28,289 nt of DNA from Oehlia diaphana (GCA_003833135.1 QZLH01000259.1:91324-119612), one strand, 5' to 3'; counted from the first letter of the stretch, positions 8,094 through 18,580 are shown. Program-made: numbers and translations. Notes: generated by a model from the letters alone, not told the origin.

Positions 8094-9189
8094 CAAGTAT
8101 CTCGAAATAAAGTATTACAGACAAAATTAAATAGAATTGTTTAATTTGTCGAGAAGAAAATCCACAATAGACTATAATAGTTTTCCACACGATATTGCTC
8201 TTTTTGTCTTTACTATCAAGAAAAAAGAGATTGATCTTGTTAAGTGAAATTATGGTTATAAAATTCATAAACACTACGTGAATTATTTTTTATTACTCTG
8301 TAATGAAGGCAAATTCGCAAAAACATAACAGCATGTGAAAGCTGCATAAAAATAATTGCTTGAATAAATAGTCCTGTTAATTTAAAGAATAGTTAAGTGA
8401 AAGATAGTTAAACGACCGAATATTACAAAAAAAACAAAAAGAAAATGATGAATAACATTACTTGGCACATAAAATGGTGATTATCAAGGAAAGACTACTA
8501 ATTAAGAATGCATTAGATAAAGCCAAATGATGTTTATAGAGAGCGAGTTGCCAATAAACCTAAATAAAGAAAGATCTTATAATACAGCGAATGATTAGTG
8601 CGAATGCAAAGAAATTTTGTAATACTGCCTTTGGTTTAGATGGTATAACCTCCCTACTCGATTGAAAAAACTGAACAAATTGCGTCATTTTCGTCTTTAT
8701 CATCACCTATCTTCTATCTCTAATCTCTATTACATATGAAATATATTCCTTCATATATTGGTTTAAAAATAATTTACCTATAAAATTTTGAGTCCTCCTA
8801 AATTTTTTGCGGTATCATGTATTGTCTTGGTATGTACGCACAACTTAGCTATGGAATAAAAAAAACACAATTTCTTTGTGATCATGATTTCACGAGATAA
8901 CGTTAGCTTTGTTGGAAATTTTCTTGCATTCTTGTAACAAGAATCATTTTATTAGGACACCGGAAATTCATAGATTTCTACATTATTAACGAGATCACGA
9001 ATACAAACAATGCTTTCTTTAACTAGTAAAAAATCGCTAATTATTATTTCAAAAAAAAAGTCCATTTCAATTTCATTGCTACAAGTTGTAACATGTTAAA
9101 GAAGTAATAATTAATACAAAATCTCATAAATCAGAAAATGATGTAAATAAGAAAATAATAGACTCACCAAATCAAAGTAATTGGATAAA
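8094..9189. other. Gene-free stretch between BTB copy 2 and the F-box gene
   Basis: There are stops in all frames; the longest frame (minus strand, about 8086-8274) has no recognisable feature. I find no remnant of BTB, kinase or F-box sequence and no clear repeats. Confidence 0.4.
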
Positions 9190-10851
9190 TTATTCCCATC
9201 TAACAAGAATTTTTTTATCAGAAGGAATGGAGAATATATCCAATTTTTTTATTTTCTTTTTTCTTTCTTCCGACCATCTTTTCACACATTCTCCAAATTC
9301 ATTAATATCATTATTAGTTGAAACAACAACGTATAAAAATTTTAAATCCACCATACAATTTTCTAAAAACTTTCTAAATTCATCAAGATTATTAACTATG
9401 TGTACAAGTCGTATGTAATCTGTTTTCTTGGGAAAAGCCTTCACTAAATCAATAATAAATCCAGTGCTAAGATTCATTGGATATCCTGGATTTAATAATT
9501 GAAACTCTTTAATATTTGGATTATTTCCAAGAATATTAAATAAATATTTTATATCATCATCTGCTGTTAATTGTGTTGTGAAATTAATCAAATTTCTACA
9601 ATTTTCACTAATTGATTTTAATAAGTTGTGATTTTTAATGTAGGTATTTAGGAGATGAAGACTTTTTAAATTTAGCGATATACTCTTGTTTTGTAAAATC
9701 ATTTGAATTGGATTAAATTGACTGACATATTCCTTGTTGCTCCAATTATAAACTAATTCCAAAGAGCGTAATTTTGAAAATTCCGCTAAAGCAATCCATT
9801 CAAAATTCTTAATTGAAACATATGAATCTTCTAATTTTAAAACTTCTAGATTTTTACAATTACCAATAAATTTAAATGTCTCATCATTCATCATTTTTAT
9901 TCCACATATTTCAACTCTCTTAAGTGAATGAGCAGCGGTATTTAATGATGAAATTATTTCAAATATAGCATCATGATAATCAGCCATATACGCATTATGA
10001 ACTCCATAAATGATTATATTTTCCAAATTATTCTGATTTTTGATTAAAGATACCAACGGCCTTAAAATCAATTGAAAAAAAGGATGTTCAATTTCAATTG
10101 TTTTTAAATTCTTACACATCGAAAATGCTTCCAAAATTGCAACCTTGAAACTTGAACGATCAAGTTCCAAATATTCTAAATTTTCAAAAAAAATTTTTGA
10201 TTCATTAAAATCATCCAAGTTTAAAAAGGTTGTGATGATATTTTCAATCTTATTAACTATATTATATCTCATTTCAACATTTGATCCAACTATTCTCTCA
10301 TCATCCACGTAAAAATATTCCACATCATCATTTTCTTTTCCATTATTATTGAGAAATCCTTTAATGTCGTTATATCTTATATCAAATTTAAACCATTGAA
10401 TGTTTGCTCTTCTCCTTGCCATATTCACTAAAATTAATAAAATAATAACCCAAATCTGTCCGAATCCTGGCCACTTATCATATTCTAATTTAGAAAATAT
10501 TGAAGGTAATGTATCATCTTGTTCCATTAAACCCATAAAGTAATCAACTTCATTTTCATTATTATCGTAAAACTTCGAAGTGATCCTGAAAAGATTATCA
10601 AAATCTAAATGAGTAATAAAACTAGGATAATCAAAGAAAGTATTTTTATCCTTTTTTAAGAACGAAAGTAAAACGGGAATGATTTTTGTATGATTATAAT
10701 CAATTTCTTTACGAAACGGATTTTTCCATAAAAAGATAATAGCATTTTCACACCATGTATGATTTACTTGAATAATGGAGAATAGTGTTTTAGTATCTTG
10801 TACATTACTAAAAATTTGTTGGTAACATTCGTTTGGTAGTCTTGAACTCAT
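9190..10851 (-). CDS. F-box and leucine-rich-repeat protein
   Basis: A 553-residue protein that probably serves as the substrate receptor of an SCF (SKP1-CUL1-F-box) ubiquitin ligase. The N-terminus is an F-box at about 3-47: LPNECYQQIFSNV, then LFSIIQVNHTWCENAI and LWKNPF, with the Leu-Pro start, hydrophobic core and Trp spacing typical of the family. Irregular leucine-rich repeats follow from about residue 220 to 480, for example LEYLELD, NLEVLKLEDS, KLRSLELVYN and LKSLHLLNT. The C-terminus is basic (RKKKIKKLD). A long N-terminal F-box, a non-repeat region (50-215) and degenerate LRRs is the usual plan of the expanded Rhizophagus F-box family. The ATG at 10849-10851 starts directly at the F-box, so the start is secure. 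It sits inside the BTB array in the same orientation but is unrelated in sequence. No break is seen. Confidence 0.85.
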   Translation of the reverse strand: MSSRLPNECYQQIFSNVQDTKTLFSIIQVNHTWCENAIIFLWKNPFRKEIDYNHTKIIPVLLSFLKKDKNTFFDYPSFITHLDFDNLFRITSKFYDNNENEVDYFMGLMEQDDTLPSIFSKLEYDKWPGFGQIWVIILLILVNMARRRANIQWFKFDIRYNDIKGFLNNNGKENDDVEYFYVDDERIVGSNVEMRYNIVNKIENIITTFLNLDDFNESKIFFENLEYLELDRSSFKVAILEAFSMCKNLKTIEIEHPFFQLILRPLVSLIKNQNNLENIIIYGVHNAYMADYHDAIFEIISSLNTAAHSLKRVEICGIKMMNDETFKFIGNCKNLEVLKLEDSYVSIKNFEWIALAEFSKLRSLELVYNWSNKEYVSQFNPIQMILQNKSISLNLKSLHLLNTYIKNHNLLKSISENCRNLINFTTQLTADDDIKYLFNILGNNPNIKEFQLLNPGYPMNLSTGFIIDLVKAFPKKTDYIRLVHIVNNLDEFRKFLENCMVDLKFLYVVVSTNNDINEFGECVKRWSEERKKKIKKLDIFSIPSDKKILVRWE

Positions 10852-11712
10852 TCTTTGATATAACAGAATAAGAAAAAATGGACGATTAACTGTTATTAGG
10901 ATATTTGTATTACAAAATAAAAAAAATAACGGTTACACAAAATACGTACAATCTACGCACAAACACGAATAGCCACATAATTATCTGAGTAGAACAGATC
11001 TTGACTCGGTGCTTTCTTTAAACATCAAGTATACACGTTATAAAGTCGTATACATGAATCTTTGTTGGAGGAAGAGACCTGTTCGTTGACAACGCAAATT
11101 TCAAATTTCTTTATTTTTTTTTTTTATTTTCGCTCGTATTAAGATTTCTTCGATTGTTACTTTTTGTTTGTCCTTTCAGTATTAAAATAGACATTTCATT
11201 CAATCCAAATATCAAATTAATACTAGAATATAATAAAGAATGATTAATTATTTTGTTTCAAAATGTAAAATAATAAATATCGAAAAAAAGAAATTTAATT
11301 TTTATATGAACAAAACCAATAAATCCCCTGCATACTTCGTGCAATAAATAAAAAAAAGAAATATTTTTCCGCGTAGATCATACTTATTATTAGATACTAT
11401 TATGCGAAGGAGCGTTACATTTATGTATATTATACAGAGAAGGATAATGGATAATTATTTTAATAAAAAAATAAAAATTTAGGATTATATTTGTTTATTA
11501 ATTTGGTAGAACAAAAGTTTCATGTTAAAAGTCTAGAACTGTGGTAAAGACTATTACTGTACAAAATTTGTGCTAACCCCTTTTTTCCCTGTCACAAACA
11601 TCACTTTTTATGATCATCATTATGTAAGTATGCAACACTTTCAAGATCGCGTAACAGTGTGTTTGTGCGACAAACTTGTACTTTTCGAGTAATAATTAAA
11701 TTATTCTTGAAA
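10852..11712. other. Upstream region of the F-box gene
   Basis: No gene is visible. It contains the presumed promoter of the minus-strand F-box gene (A/T tracts around 10915 and 11107-11125) and further stop-rich AT DNA up to the MITE target duplication. Confidence 0.4.
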
Positions 11713-11844
11713 GCCTGTGACGCAAATTTATCGTTCTTATACGTGTACGACATACTATCTTATACGACCTATATTGTGTGACATATACGTCGTATAAGAA
11801 CATAGCACCTGATCGTATAAGAACGATACATTTGCGCCTGTGAC
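11713..11844. mobile_element. 114-bp MITE with 22-bp TIRs and 9-bp target duplication
   Basis: The element runs 11722-11835. Its left end GCAAATTTATCGTTCTTATA, then CG (11722-11743), is the reverse complement of its right end (11814-11835) with one mismatch in 22. It is flanked immediately on both sides by an identical 9-base direct repeat GCCTGTGAC (11713-11721 and 11836-11844), as expected for a target-site duplication. The interior repeats the CTTATACG/CGTATAAG motif in both orientations, so the whole can fold into a long hairpin. A 9-bp duplication is typical of Mutator-like (MULE) elements, but superfamily is inferred. It has no coding capacity; the minus-strand frame 11696-11878 is a by-product of it. 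Confidence 0.85.
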
Positions 11845-12023
11845 AGATACAAACTACAAAACGAGCCAATCGAGCCATGTTTCTGGTGAAGTCGGACCCA
11901 ATCTTATGTATTACTGTATTAATCGATTACAGCTCTTGAACATTTCGACCGCAAAAAGAACCATATTGTGTTACGTTGTTGAAGTACTGTAAATTCAACG
12001 CAGTGATGTGCATAATGACTCTT
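11845..12023. other. Spacer
   Basis: Short intergenic stretch between the MITE and the next repeat pair. I see nothing specific in it. Confidence 0.3.
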
Positions 12024-12188
12024 TATTGGAATTGGAGGCTTGGAATTGAAGAATTGGAAGATTCCAATATTACAATAATTTTCAATACATTAGTTTTTAT
12101 ATATACGAATATATATTTCTATGTACTTCCAATAAAAATTTATTGGCATTGGAAGGCTTGGAATTGGAAGAATTGGAAAATTCCAATA
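12024..12188 (+). repeat. Pair of about 47-bp direct repeats with inverted ends
   Basis: Two copies (12024-12069 and 12141-12188) align over their full length with three differences: one substitution and one indel each in the first and second thirds, then a G/A change near the end. Each begins TATTGG and ends CCAATA, so each unit has its own short inverted termini. The interior is an (ATTGGA)-like purine-rich repeat. The 71-bp spacer is AT-rich. A plus-strand open frame (11976-12206) reads through them but its Leu/Trp-rich peptide is a by-product. This may be a nested duplication of a tiny palindromic element. Confidence 0.6.
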
Positions 12189-12822
12189 GCTTCAAATATT
12201 CTTTAACAAGTTCGAAAATTATTATTTATTTTTTTATGTATTAAAAATTAAATTCCCATTTCTTTTATTACAATTACTACCCTTATAATTAACAGCAATA
12301 TTTATCTCCTTTGGATTAATTAAATTAATTGGATCGAAATCCCTCATTCTCTCTCTTAGCATTAATTTAATATTTATAGTTGTTTTTATAGAGTAATAGG
12401 AAGTTTAGTGGTTATGTTAGCTGACATTTCTTTTTTTTATCATTATGGTAGTACATAAAAAAACTTAAAGTTGAAAACACACAAGTGCATGTGTACCAAA
12501 CTACCAATTCTATAATTACATGTCAAAAGTTTAAAAGTCTAAGGCATTCCACATCAAGAGCTTAGTCAAAAGCTTATGGAGTCTACGACGAAAAGCTATT
12601 TACGAAGCCACATAGCAATGTGATGCCACTGACGTTGACGTTAAAAGTTAACGTTTCAAATGTTTCAAATGTCTGCACCTCTAAACCAATTATAAATTTT
12701 AACGCTTTCAATTACAGATTCGCACAGACTTGCAGCAGAAAAAGATATTATTTTTATTGTTTGTTTTCTTTCATTAAAAAAAAAAATACTTTAAAATAAA
12801 CAAGAAAAAAATATACTCCATA
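12189..12822. other. Intergenic stretch with a small palindrome
   Basis: No gene is visible. Near 12636-12660 lies GACGTTAAAAGTTAACGT, a short interrupted palindrome, followed by a doubled TTTCAAATG. An A run of about 12 lies at 12776-12786. It is the 3' flank of the broken BTB copy. Confidence 0.35.
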
Positions 12823-14233
12823 TTAGTTCTTATTCACATGGGGTTCTATACGTAATTCACTACCAACCACCAAGGAGGCGATAGGATAAACATGAGAAGG
12901 AATCTTTTTCCATTCAGAAACTATGGGTTTCTTAATGTTATTTACTGAAAATGCACATGTTTTGTTTTTCATGTTAGATGAACAGTGACCTTATCTCCTT
13001 CTTTAAATTTTGCATTATACCATTTCCATTCGTTCTTATAATAGACATAACCATCAGATCCAAGAACCCACCCATGGTATCTTTGGTCAGATGTTGTTTT
13101 AGTCAAATCCTCATTAATATCACATAAGATGTTTCCACATAATTTTCGGATTAAAAGATCCCATTCATAAATTCCCTCACCTTTAAAAATCAAATCTCCT
13201 AATATAATTTTGTGATGTGTAAGTGTAACCAAATCTTCCAACACTGACGCAAACTCAATTTTCCAAATTGCCTTTACAGTGTATTCATCATCAAATGTAA
13301 TTAATTGCTTATCTACTTTATTATTTCTCCACTTAAAAATTGGTACTCCGCGAATAAATCCTAATTCTTCATTCATTGCTTTAGAACGATAAACATCTTT
13401 GAACTTATCAATTGTATGAATATTGAAAGGTTCAACATGTTGTTTGATTTCTTCTGCATCCATTCGATTTAAATTGATATAACCAATCAATGGAGTTAAA
13501 AGATTTTTTACATTTTCAATTTCTTTTGTATCGCATATTGAAAGAGATTTTTCATTCAAGATTTCAAGATTTTTTCAACGAGAGATTTGTTTTGTATGAC
13601 CTTTCTTATAACTTTTACTAAAGTATATTCCAAAATATTGAATTCGGGTGTCGCGAAAGGAATTTGAGTATCAAAAGTTTTATCTAAAAAGATATTTTAA
13701 ACCTTCTAATGATAATGAATTCAATTTCACTTTTTTTTCAATTTATTCTTAGCCACCCAATTAATCAATATTCGAGACATTTCATTGTCCTCCGCTCTTA
13801 ATGAAAAAATTTCAACATATTCTGATAAAAGTTTTTTGCCAACATCCACGTTTCCATTTATCAAATATTTCGTAAATTTAATAATATGTTCTTGAAGGTC
13901 AATCAAGTCAAAATGAACGGATGCATAATAAACTTCAACGATATTATCAACATTTAAGTTTTCAACTTTAGATGTATATAAAAATTCCAATATAATTTTC
14001 ATAGCTGTTGAACTAATATCATTAAATGAAAGATTGTTATTAATTTTTGTTGATTCATTGAAAATGGATGAGTTGAAAACGTCAGAACGAGCTGCTAAAA
14101 TAACTTTGCATCCATGTATCGTTCCATCCGAACAATTTAAGGTAATATCGTGAAATTTTTCATCATTCATTAATCGTCCAAAATCATTTTCTAAAGATCT
14201 TCCTCGTGGTAATTGATCTTTTTCAGTTTGCAT
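12823..14233 (-). pseudogene. BTB-BACK-SPRY pseudogene with several frameshifts
   Basis: The BTB and first BACK part lies in the open segment 13727-14233 (SLENDFGRLMNDEKF, VILAARSDVFNSSIF, KKLLSEYVEIFSL). The end of BACK and most of SPRY lie in 12969-13559 (INLNRMDAEEIKQHVEPFNI, FIRGVPIFKWRNN, YHGWVLGSDGYVYYKN). The last 50 codons lie in a third frame (12823-12972; MKNKTCAFSVNNIKKPIVSE to a stop at 12823-12825). Compared with intact copies, single-base insertions occur near 13690 (TCTAAAAAGAT), near 13720 (GAATTCAA) and in the 8-T run near 13731, and one base is missing near 12974. An intron cannot explain four separate one-base changes, though some fall in homopolymers where sequencing error is possible. 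The frame extends upstream to 14317, but the true start was probably 14233 (MQTEKDQLPRGRSLEND). It is the sister of the 21330-22739 copy. Confidence 0.8.
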
Positions 14234-14661
14234 TGTAAGAAAATATGTCGCTAAAGAAAATTTTATTAAATAGAATTTTGGAAGCAATTTTTTTTTTTTT
14301 TTGAATTCTACCGTCATTTTATTCTATTTGTTTGGTTTGCTTGATATTATGTAACATACAAGTAGTTTTCTCGCAATGAAGCCAATCAAGCATCTGTAAA
14401 AGTTAGTTATATCTTATTATCTTTACAATAAATATTACCATCATTGGTAAAACCTGTAAAAGAAATTTTAAAATAGAAAATGGCCAAACAGATTATTTAA
14501 TGAGATTAATAATATGAACCTTTATTTCATAAAATAGTTAAAATTGTATAATTTGAGCGGCTGCGGCCGCACTATTTATTATAAAGTACACAAATCATTT
14601 ATGATATACTAATAAATAATAAACCACTATTTTCTAATAAAATAAAAATAAAAATAGAAAT
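14234..14661. other. Intergenic spacer with a GC-rich palindrome
   Basis: No gene is visible. It contains a T run (14288-14302) in the upstream region of the pseudogene and an isolated GC-rich patch GCGGCTGCGGCCGC (about 14560-14573) with a perfect 10-base palindrome TGCGGCCGCA. Confidence 0.4.
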
Positions 14662-16107
14662 TTACATACTACACATAAACTTAATATAATTTACGCCGTT
14701 ATTCATTTCTTTTAACAGATCCATGGAAATTATTTGAGGTCCCATTCGCAATTTACTACCACATTCCAAGGAAACAATAGGATAAACTTGAGAAGGAATA
14801 TTATTCCATTCAAAAATTACAGATTTCTTATTATTATTTATAGAAAAGGCACATCTTCTGTTTTTCATATCTAAATGAACAGTAACCTTATCTCCTTCTT
14901 TAAATTTTGCATCATACCATTTCCATTTTTTCTTATAATAAACATAACCATCAGATCCAAGAACCCATCCATGATATTTTTGATCAGTTCTATCCAAATC
15001 CTCATTAACATCACATATACCGATATAAATATTTCCGTATAATTTTTCAATTGAAATATCCCATTCATAAATTCCATTACTTTTATTACTCTTAAAAATC
15101 AAATCTCCCAATATTGATTTAGGTTGTGTTACTTCGACAACAAATCCACCATTAGTTATAATTATTTGATTATCTGATGTACTTGATTTATAGTTTATCC
15201 ACTTAAATATAGGTAGTCCACGAATAAATTCTAATTCTTCATCTAGTGCTTTGGAACAATAAACATTACTAATATCTTTAGCTGAAAAAATACCAAAAGG
15301 TTCAACATGTTGTTTAATTTCTTTTGTATCCATTCGATTTAAGTCAATATAACTGATTATTGGTGTCAAATGATTTTTTATTTCTTCAACTTCTTGTGGT
15401 TCACAAGTTGAAAAAGAACTTTTATCCAAAATTTCGTCAATGAGCGTTTCGTTTTGTATAACTTTTCTAATAGCTTTTATTAAAGAATATTTCCAAATAT
15501 TAAATTCTGGTGTTGCAAACGGAATTTGAGTATCAAAAGTTTTTTCTAAAAGACATCTTAAACCTTCTAATGATAATGAATCAATTTCATTTTTTTCTAA
15601 TTTATTTTTTGCTACCCAATAAATTAAAACTCGAGACATTTTATTGTCGACTTTTAAAGAGAATTTTTTAACGCATTCTGATAATAACTTTTTACCAACA
15701 TCTTCATTTTCATTCATCAAAGATTTTTTTATTGTAAATTCTATAATATGTTCTTGAAGATCTATCAAGTCAAAAAGAATTGATGCGAAATAGGATTCAA
15801 TAATATTATCAACATTTAAACTATCAAATTTTGATGTATATAAAAATTCCAATATAACTTTCATAGCTGTTGAATTAATATCATAGAATGAAAGATTATT
15901 ATTCTTCTCTACTGATTCATTGAAAATATATGCGTTGAAAACATCGGAACGAGTTGCTAAAATAGCTTTACACCCATATATAGTAACTCCATCTGAACAT
16001 TTTAAAGCAATGTCATAAAATCTTTCATCATCAATTAATTGTCTAAGATCATTTTCTAAAGATCTTCCTCGCGGAGAATTATAATTTGCATCGGTTTTAA
16101 TTTTCAT
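14662..16107 (-). CDS. BTB-BACK-SPRY domain protein with C-terminal extension, copy 4
   Basis: From the preferred ATG at 16107 the protein has 481 residues (497 if the in-frame ATG at 16155 is used). The later start is chosen because the conserved N-terminal motif SPRGRSLENDL follows closely, as in the other copies, and the extra codons are Phe-rich leader sequence. BTB lies at about 20-125 (DERFYDIALKCSDG, ILATRSDVFNAYIF), BACK at about 130-270 (KKLLSECVKKFSL to IDLNRMDTKEI), LEFIRGLPIFKW at about 293-304 and SPRY at about 330-460 (GIYEWDI, YIGICDV, YHGWVLGSDGYVYYKK, FKEGDKVTVHLDM). After the usual SPRY end (GSKLRMGPQ) it carries about 20 further residues (IISMDLLKEMNNG, ending in FMCSM) absent from other copies. 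Likely role: CUL3 adaptor. Intact, no intron. Confidence 0.88.
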   Translation of the reverse strand: MKIKTDANYNSPRGRSLENDLRQLIDDERFYDIALKCSDGVTIYGCKAILATRSDVFNAYIFNESVEKNNNLSFYDINSTAMKVILEFLYTSKFDSLNVDNIIESYFASILFDLIDLQEHIIEFTIKKSLMNENEDVGKKLLSECVKKFSLKVDNKMSRVLIYWVAKNKLEKNEIDSLSLEGLRCLLEKTFDTQIPFATPEFNIWKYSLIKAIRKVIQNETLIDEILDKSSFSTCEPQEVEEIKNHLTPIISYIDLNRMDTKEIKQHVEPFGIFSAKDISNVYCSKALDEELEFIRGLPIFKWINYKSSTSDNQIIITNGGFVVEVTQPKSILGDLIFKSNKSNGIYEWDISIEKLYGNIYIGICDVNEDLDRTDQKYHGWVLGSDGYVYYKKKWKWYDAKFKEGDKVTVHLDMKNRRCAFSINNNKKSVIFEWNNIPSQVYPIVSLECGSKLRMGPQIISMDLLKEMNNGVNYIKFMCSM

Positions 16108-16877
16108 TATATCGAACGATGAAAGAAAAAAAAATAATTTTGAATATGGCGCCACAAATTTGGATTTTATTTAAGCTAGAATATTCCCTGGTCTAACTAA
16201 TTTAAGTTAGAAATTTTCTTTGTCAGAATAAACACGCATTATTATTCTAATTGGCTAGTAGAATGCATATTTAACATTTTTACAAGTAAAAATTATCATT
16301 TCCTTATCTCCCAATAAATGTATTGTCCGGAATATATTCAGTATTTGTCTAGGTGTTACCAGAAATCAGAAAAAGAAAAAACTAATGGTTACCGTAAACC
16401 GATCTACCGATATCTGAGTCTTCATTCAAAAACCAAATGATTAATATTGGAAGTAAGATAAATTTGTAGCTCGATCATCGTCAATTAATTTAAATCCTTT
16501 CTCCGTGGATTATATAAACGTGACGGATAATGTTTATGTATATTATTTAAGAAAATACAGAGTATGTCATTACAGGAAAAGCTAATATGCTAACAAAAAA
16601 GCAACATAAATGATGTCGACGTCACGACCGTCACGTGATCGAATATTATAAAAAAGTCCTAGCATCCCAAATACGACTTATAAAGATAACCATCTGAATT
16701 GATTCATTATTCTTTGTTAAACCAACAATTTGTCCATGTATGACTTTGAAGCGATGAATTTCTGCTAGTACTTAAGGTACAGCTAATACTATAAAATATA
16801 AGCGATTGGCATGATCGATTGCAGAATTCTTTGACAAAAAAAAAGTAATAACGCAATATTTAAGTGATATGAGTTTA
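16108..16877. other. Intergenic region, promoter of copy 4
   Basis: Just upstream of the copy 4 start on the minus strand, the segment at about 16145-16210 resembles the promoters of the copies at 16878 and 18581 (TTGGATTTT, then CTGGTCTAACTA on the plus strand). Further out a motif-rich patch at about 16613-16640 reads GACGTCACGACCGTCACGTG, containing CRE-like GACGTCA and CACGTG sites. No gene is visible. Confidence 0.4.
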
Positions 16878-18231
16878 CTAATTTTTAGGTTCGATTCGCA
16901 ATTTACTAGTGTGTCCCAAGGAAGCAATAGGGTAAACTTGAGAAGGAATATTTTGCCATCCAGAAACTACAAATTTCTTATTATTATTTATAGAAAATGC
17001 ACAGATCTTGTTTTTCATGTCTAGATGAATAGTAATCTTATCTCCTTCTTTAAATTTTGCACAACACCCTTTCCATTTTTTTTCATGATAAGCGTAACCA
17101 TCAGATCCAAGAACCCATCCATGATAAACTTTATCATTTTTATTTAAATTCACATTAATATCACATATGCCGATGTAGACTTTGTTATTTAGCTTTTCAA
17201 TTAAAATATTCCACTCATAAACGCCTTTACCCTTAAAGATCAAATCTCCCAATACCGATTTAGGTTTTACGAGACCATTACCTTCAACGGTAAATCCATC
17301 AACAGATATCTTTAAACTAGATCCGTTCTTTTTCCACCTAAAAATAGGTACTCCACGAATAAATCCTAACCCTCTACCATTTAATATGGAACTATAACTC
17401 TTTTTGAGCTCTTGAGTAGGATAAGTATCGAAAGGTTCAACACGTTGTTCAATTTCTTCTCCATCCATTCGCTTTAAGTTAATGAACTTAATTAACTGAG
17501 TTGAATGATTTTTTTATTCCTTCAATTTCTTGTGGTTCACACATTGAAAAAGATTTTTTATCCAAGATTTTCTCAATGATTGTTTCGTTTTTTATAACTT
17601 TTCTTATAGATTTTGCTAAAGTATATTCCCAAATATAAAATTCTGGTGTCGCAAAAGGAATTTGAGTATCATAAGTTTTTTCTAGAAAATATTTTAAACC
17701 TTTTAAAGACAATGAATCAATTTCACTCTTTTCCAATTTATTCTTGGCCACCCAATTGATTAAAACTTGAGACATTTTATTATCTACTTTTATGGAGAAT
17801 TTTTTAACACATTCTGATAAAAGTTTTTTTCCAACATCTACATTTTTATCCATTGAAAATTTCCTTGTAGATTCAATAATATGATCTTGAAGATCAATTA
17901 GATCAAAATGTATGGATGCATAATAAACTTCAACAATATTATCAACAGTTATTAATCCTTCAACATTAGATGTATACAAAAATTCTAATAAAACTTTCAT
18001 TGCTGCTGAATTAATATTTTTGAATAAAAGGTTATTATTGCTCTCTAATGATTCATTGAAAATGCATGAGTTGAAAAAATCTGAACGAGTCGCTAAAATA
18101 GCTTTACAACTATATATCGTTTCTTCGTCCGAACATTTTATAGCAATATCGTGAAATCTTTCATCATCAATTAGTCTTTTAAAATCTTTTTCTAAAGATC
18201 TTCCTCTTGGGGAAGAATTATTAGTTATCAT
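16878..18231 (-). pseudogene. BTB-BACK-SPRY gene split by one frameshift, copy 5
   Basis: BTB and most of BACK are open from the likely start at 18231 (MITNNSSPRGRSLEKDF) to 17488; the end of BACK plus the whole SPRY are open in the next frame (17468 to 16878). The break is at the 7-T run 17509-17515, where every aligned paralogue has six T, so a single added base explains the split. All other conserved parts are present: SLEKDFKRLIDDERFHDIAI, ILATRSDFFNSCIF, KKLLSECVKKFSI, FIRGVPIFRWKK, YHGWVLGSDGYAYHEK, FKEGDKITIHLDM. One further oddity is WKGCCAKFKEG where all others have WKWYDAKFKEG or nearly so, three changes in a row in a conserved strand. It could be a fresh pseudogene, a sequencing error in a homopolymer, or a site of slippage. 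It is partly near-identical to the next copy. Confidence 0.75.
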
Positions 18232-18580
18232 TTTTATTAAAAAAAAAAATGGCAAAACTGATTTTTTATTTACAGAATATATTTATACACTAATTATGCG
18301 ACGTCTTGATTTTCAAAAATTAGATTTTGTGTAATTATTTATGGTTGTGACTATAAACAATGTAAAAAGTCTTGTAATTATCGCAATGGCGCTCCTGATC
18401 TCTTTGTTGTTAATGTTTGCATAGGCGTTTTGGATAAATCACATTATTAAATGATTTACATATTTTTGCTCTAAAGCGAAAAGGTTTAAACTCATTTTTG
18501 ATGATGTCATGAGGCGTTCACGTATCAAACCATGTTCTTTTGAAGTTATTTTTATTAATCATAATAATAATATATATATA
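18232..18580. promoter_or_regulatory. Promoter region of copy 5, matching that of copy 6
   Basis: The segment at about 18292-18352 (TATGCGACGTCTTGATTTTC, then AAAAATTAGATTTTGTG and TATTTATG) aligns with about 19992-20060 upstream of the next copy (TATGCGCCGT, CTTGTTTTTCAAAATTGG, ATTTTGTG, CTATTTATG). The promoters were duplicated with the genes. The remainder is 3' flank of the 18581-19936 gene's neighbour and shows no gene. Confidence 0.5.

Noticed and set aside
11696..11878. Arg-rich minus-strand ORF
   Set aside because: It is generated by the inverted repeats of the MITE.
11976..12206. Leu/Trp-rich plus-strand ORF
   Set aside because: It is a translation of the two 47-bp repeats, with no independent support.
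13560..13726. Possible intron in the copy 3 locus
   Set aside because: The interval aligns base by base with coding sequence of intact copies, with small indels; no GT-AG pair restores the frame while removing only non-homologous DNA.
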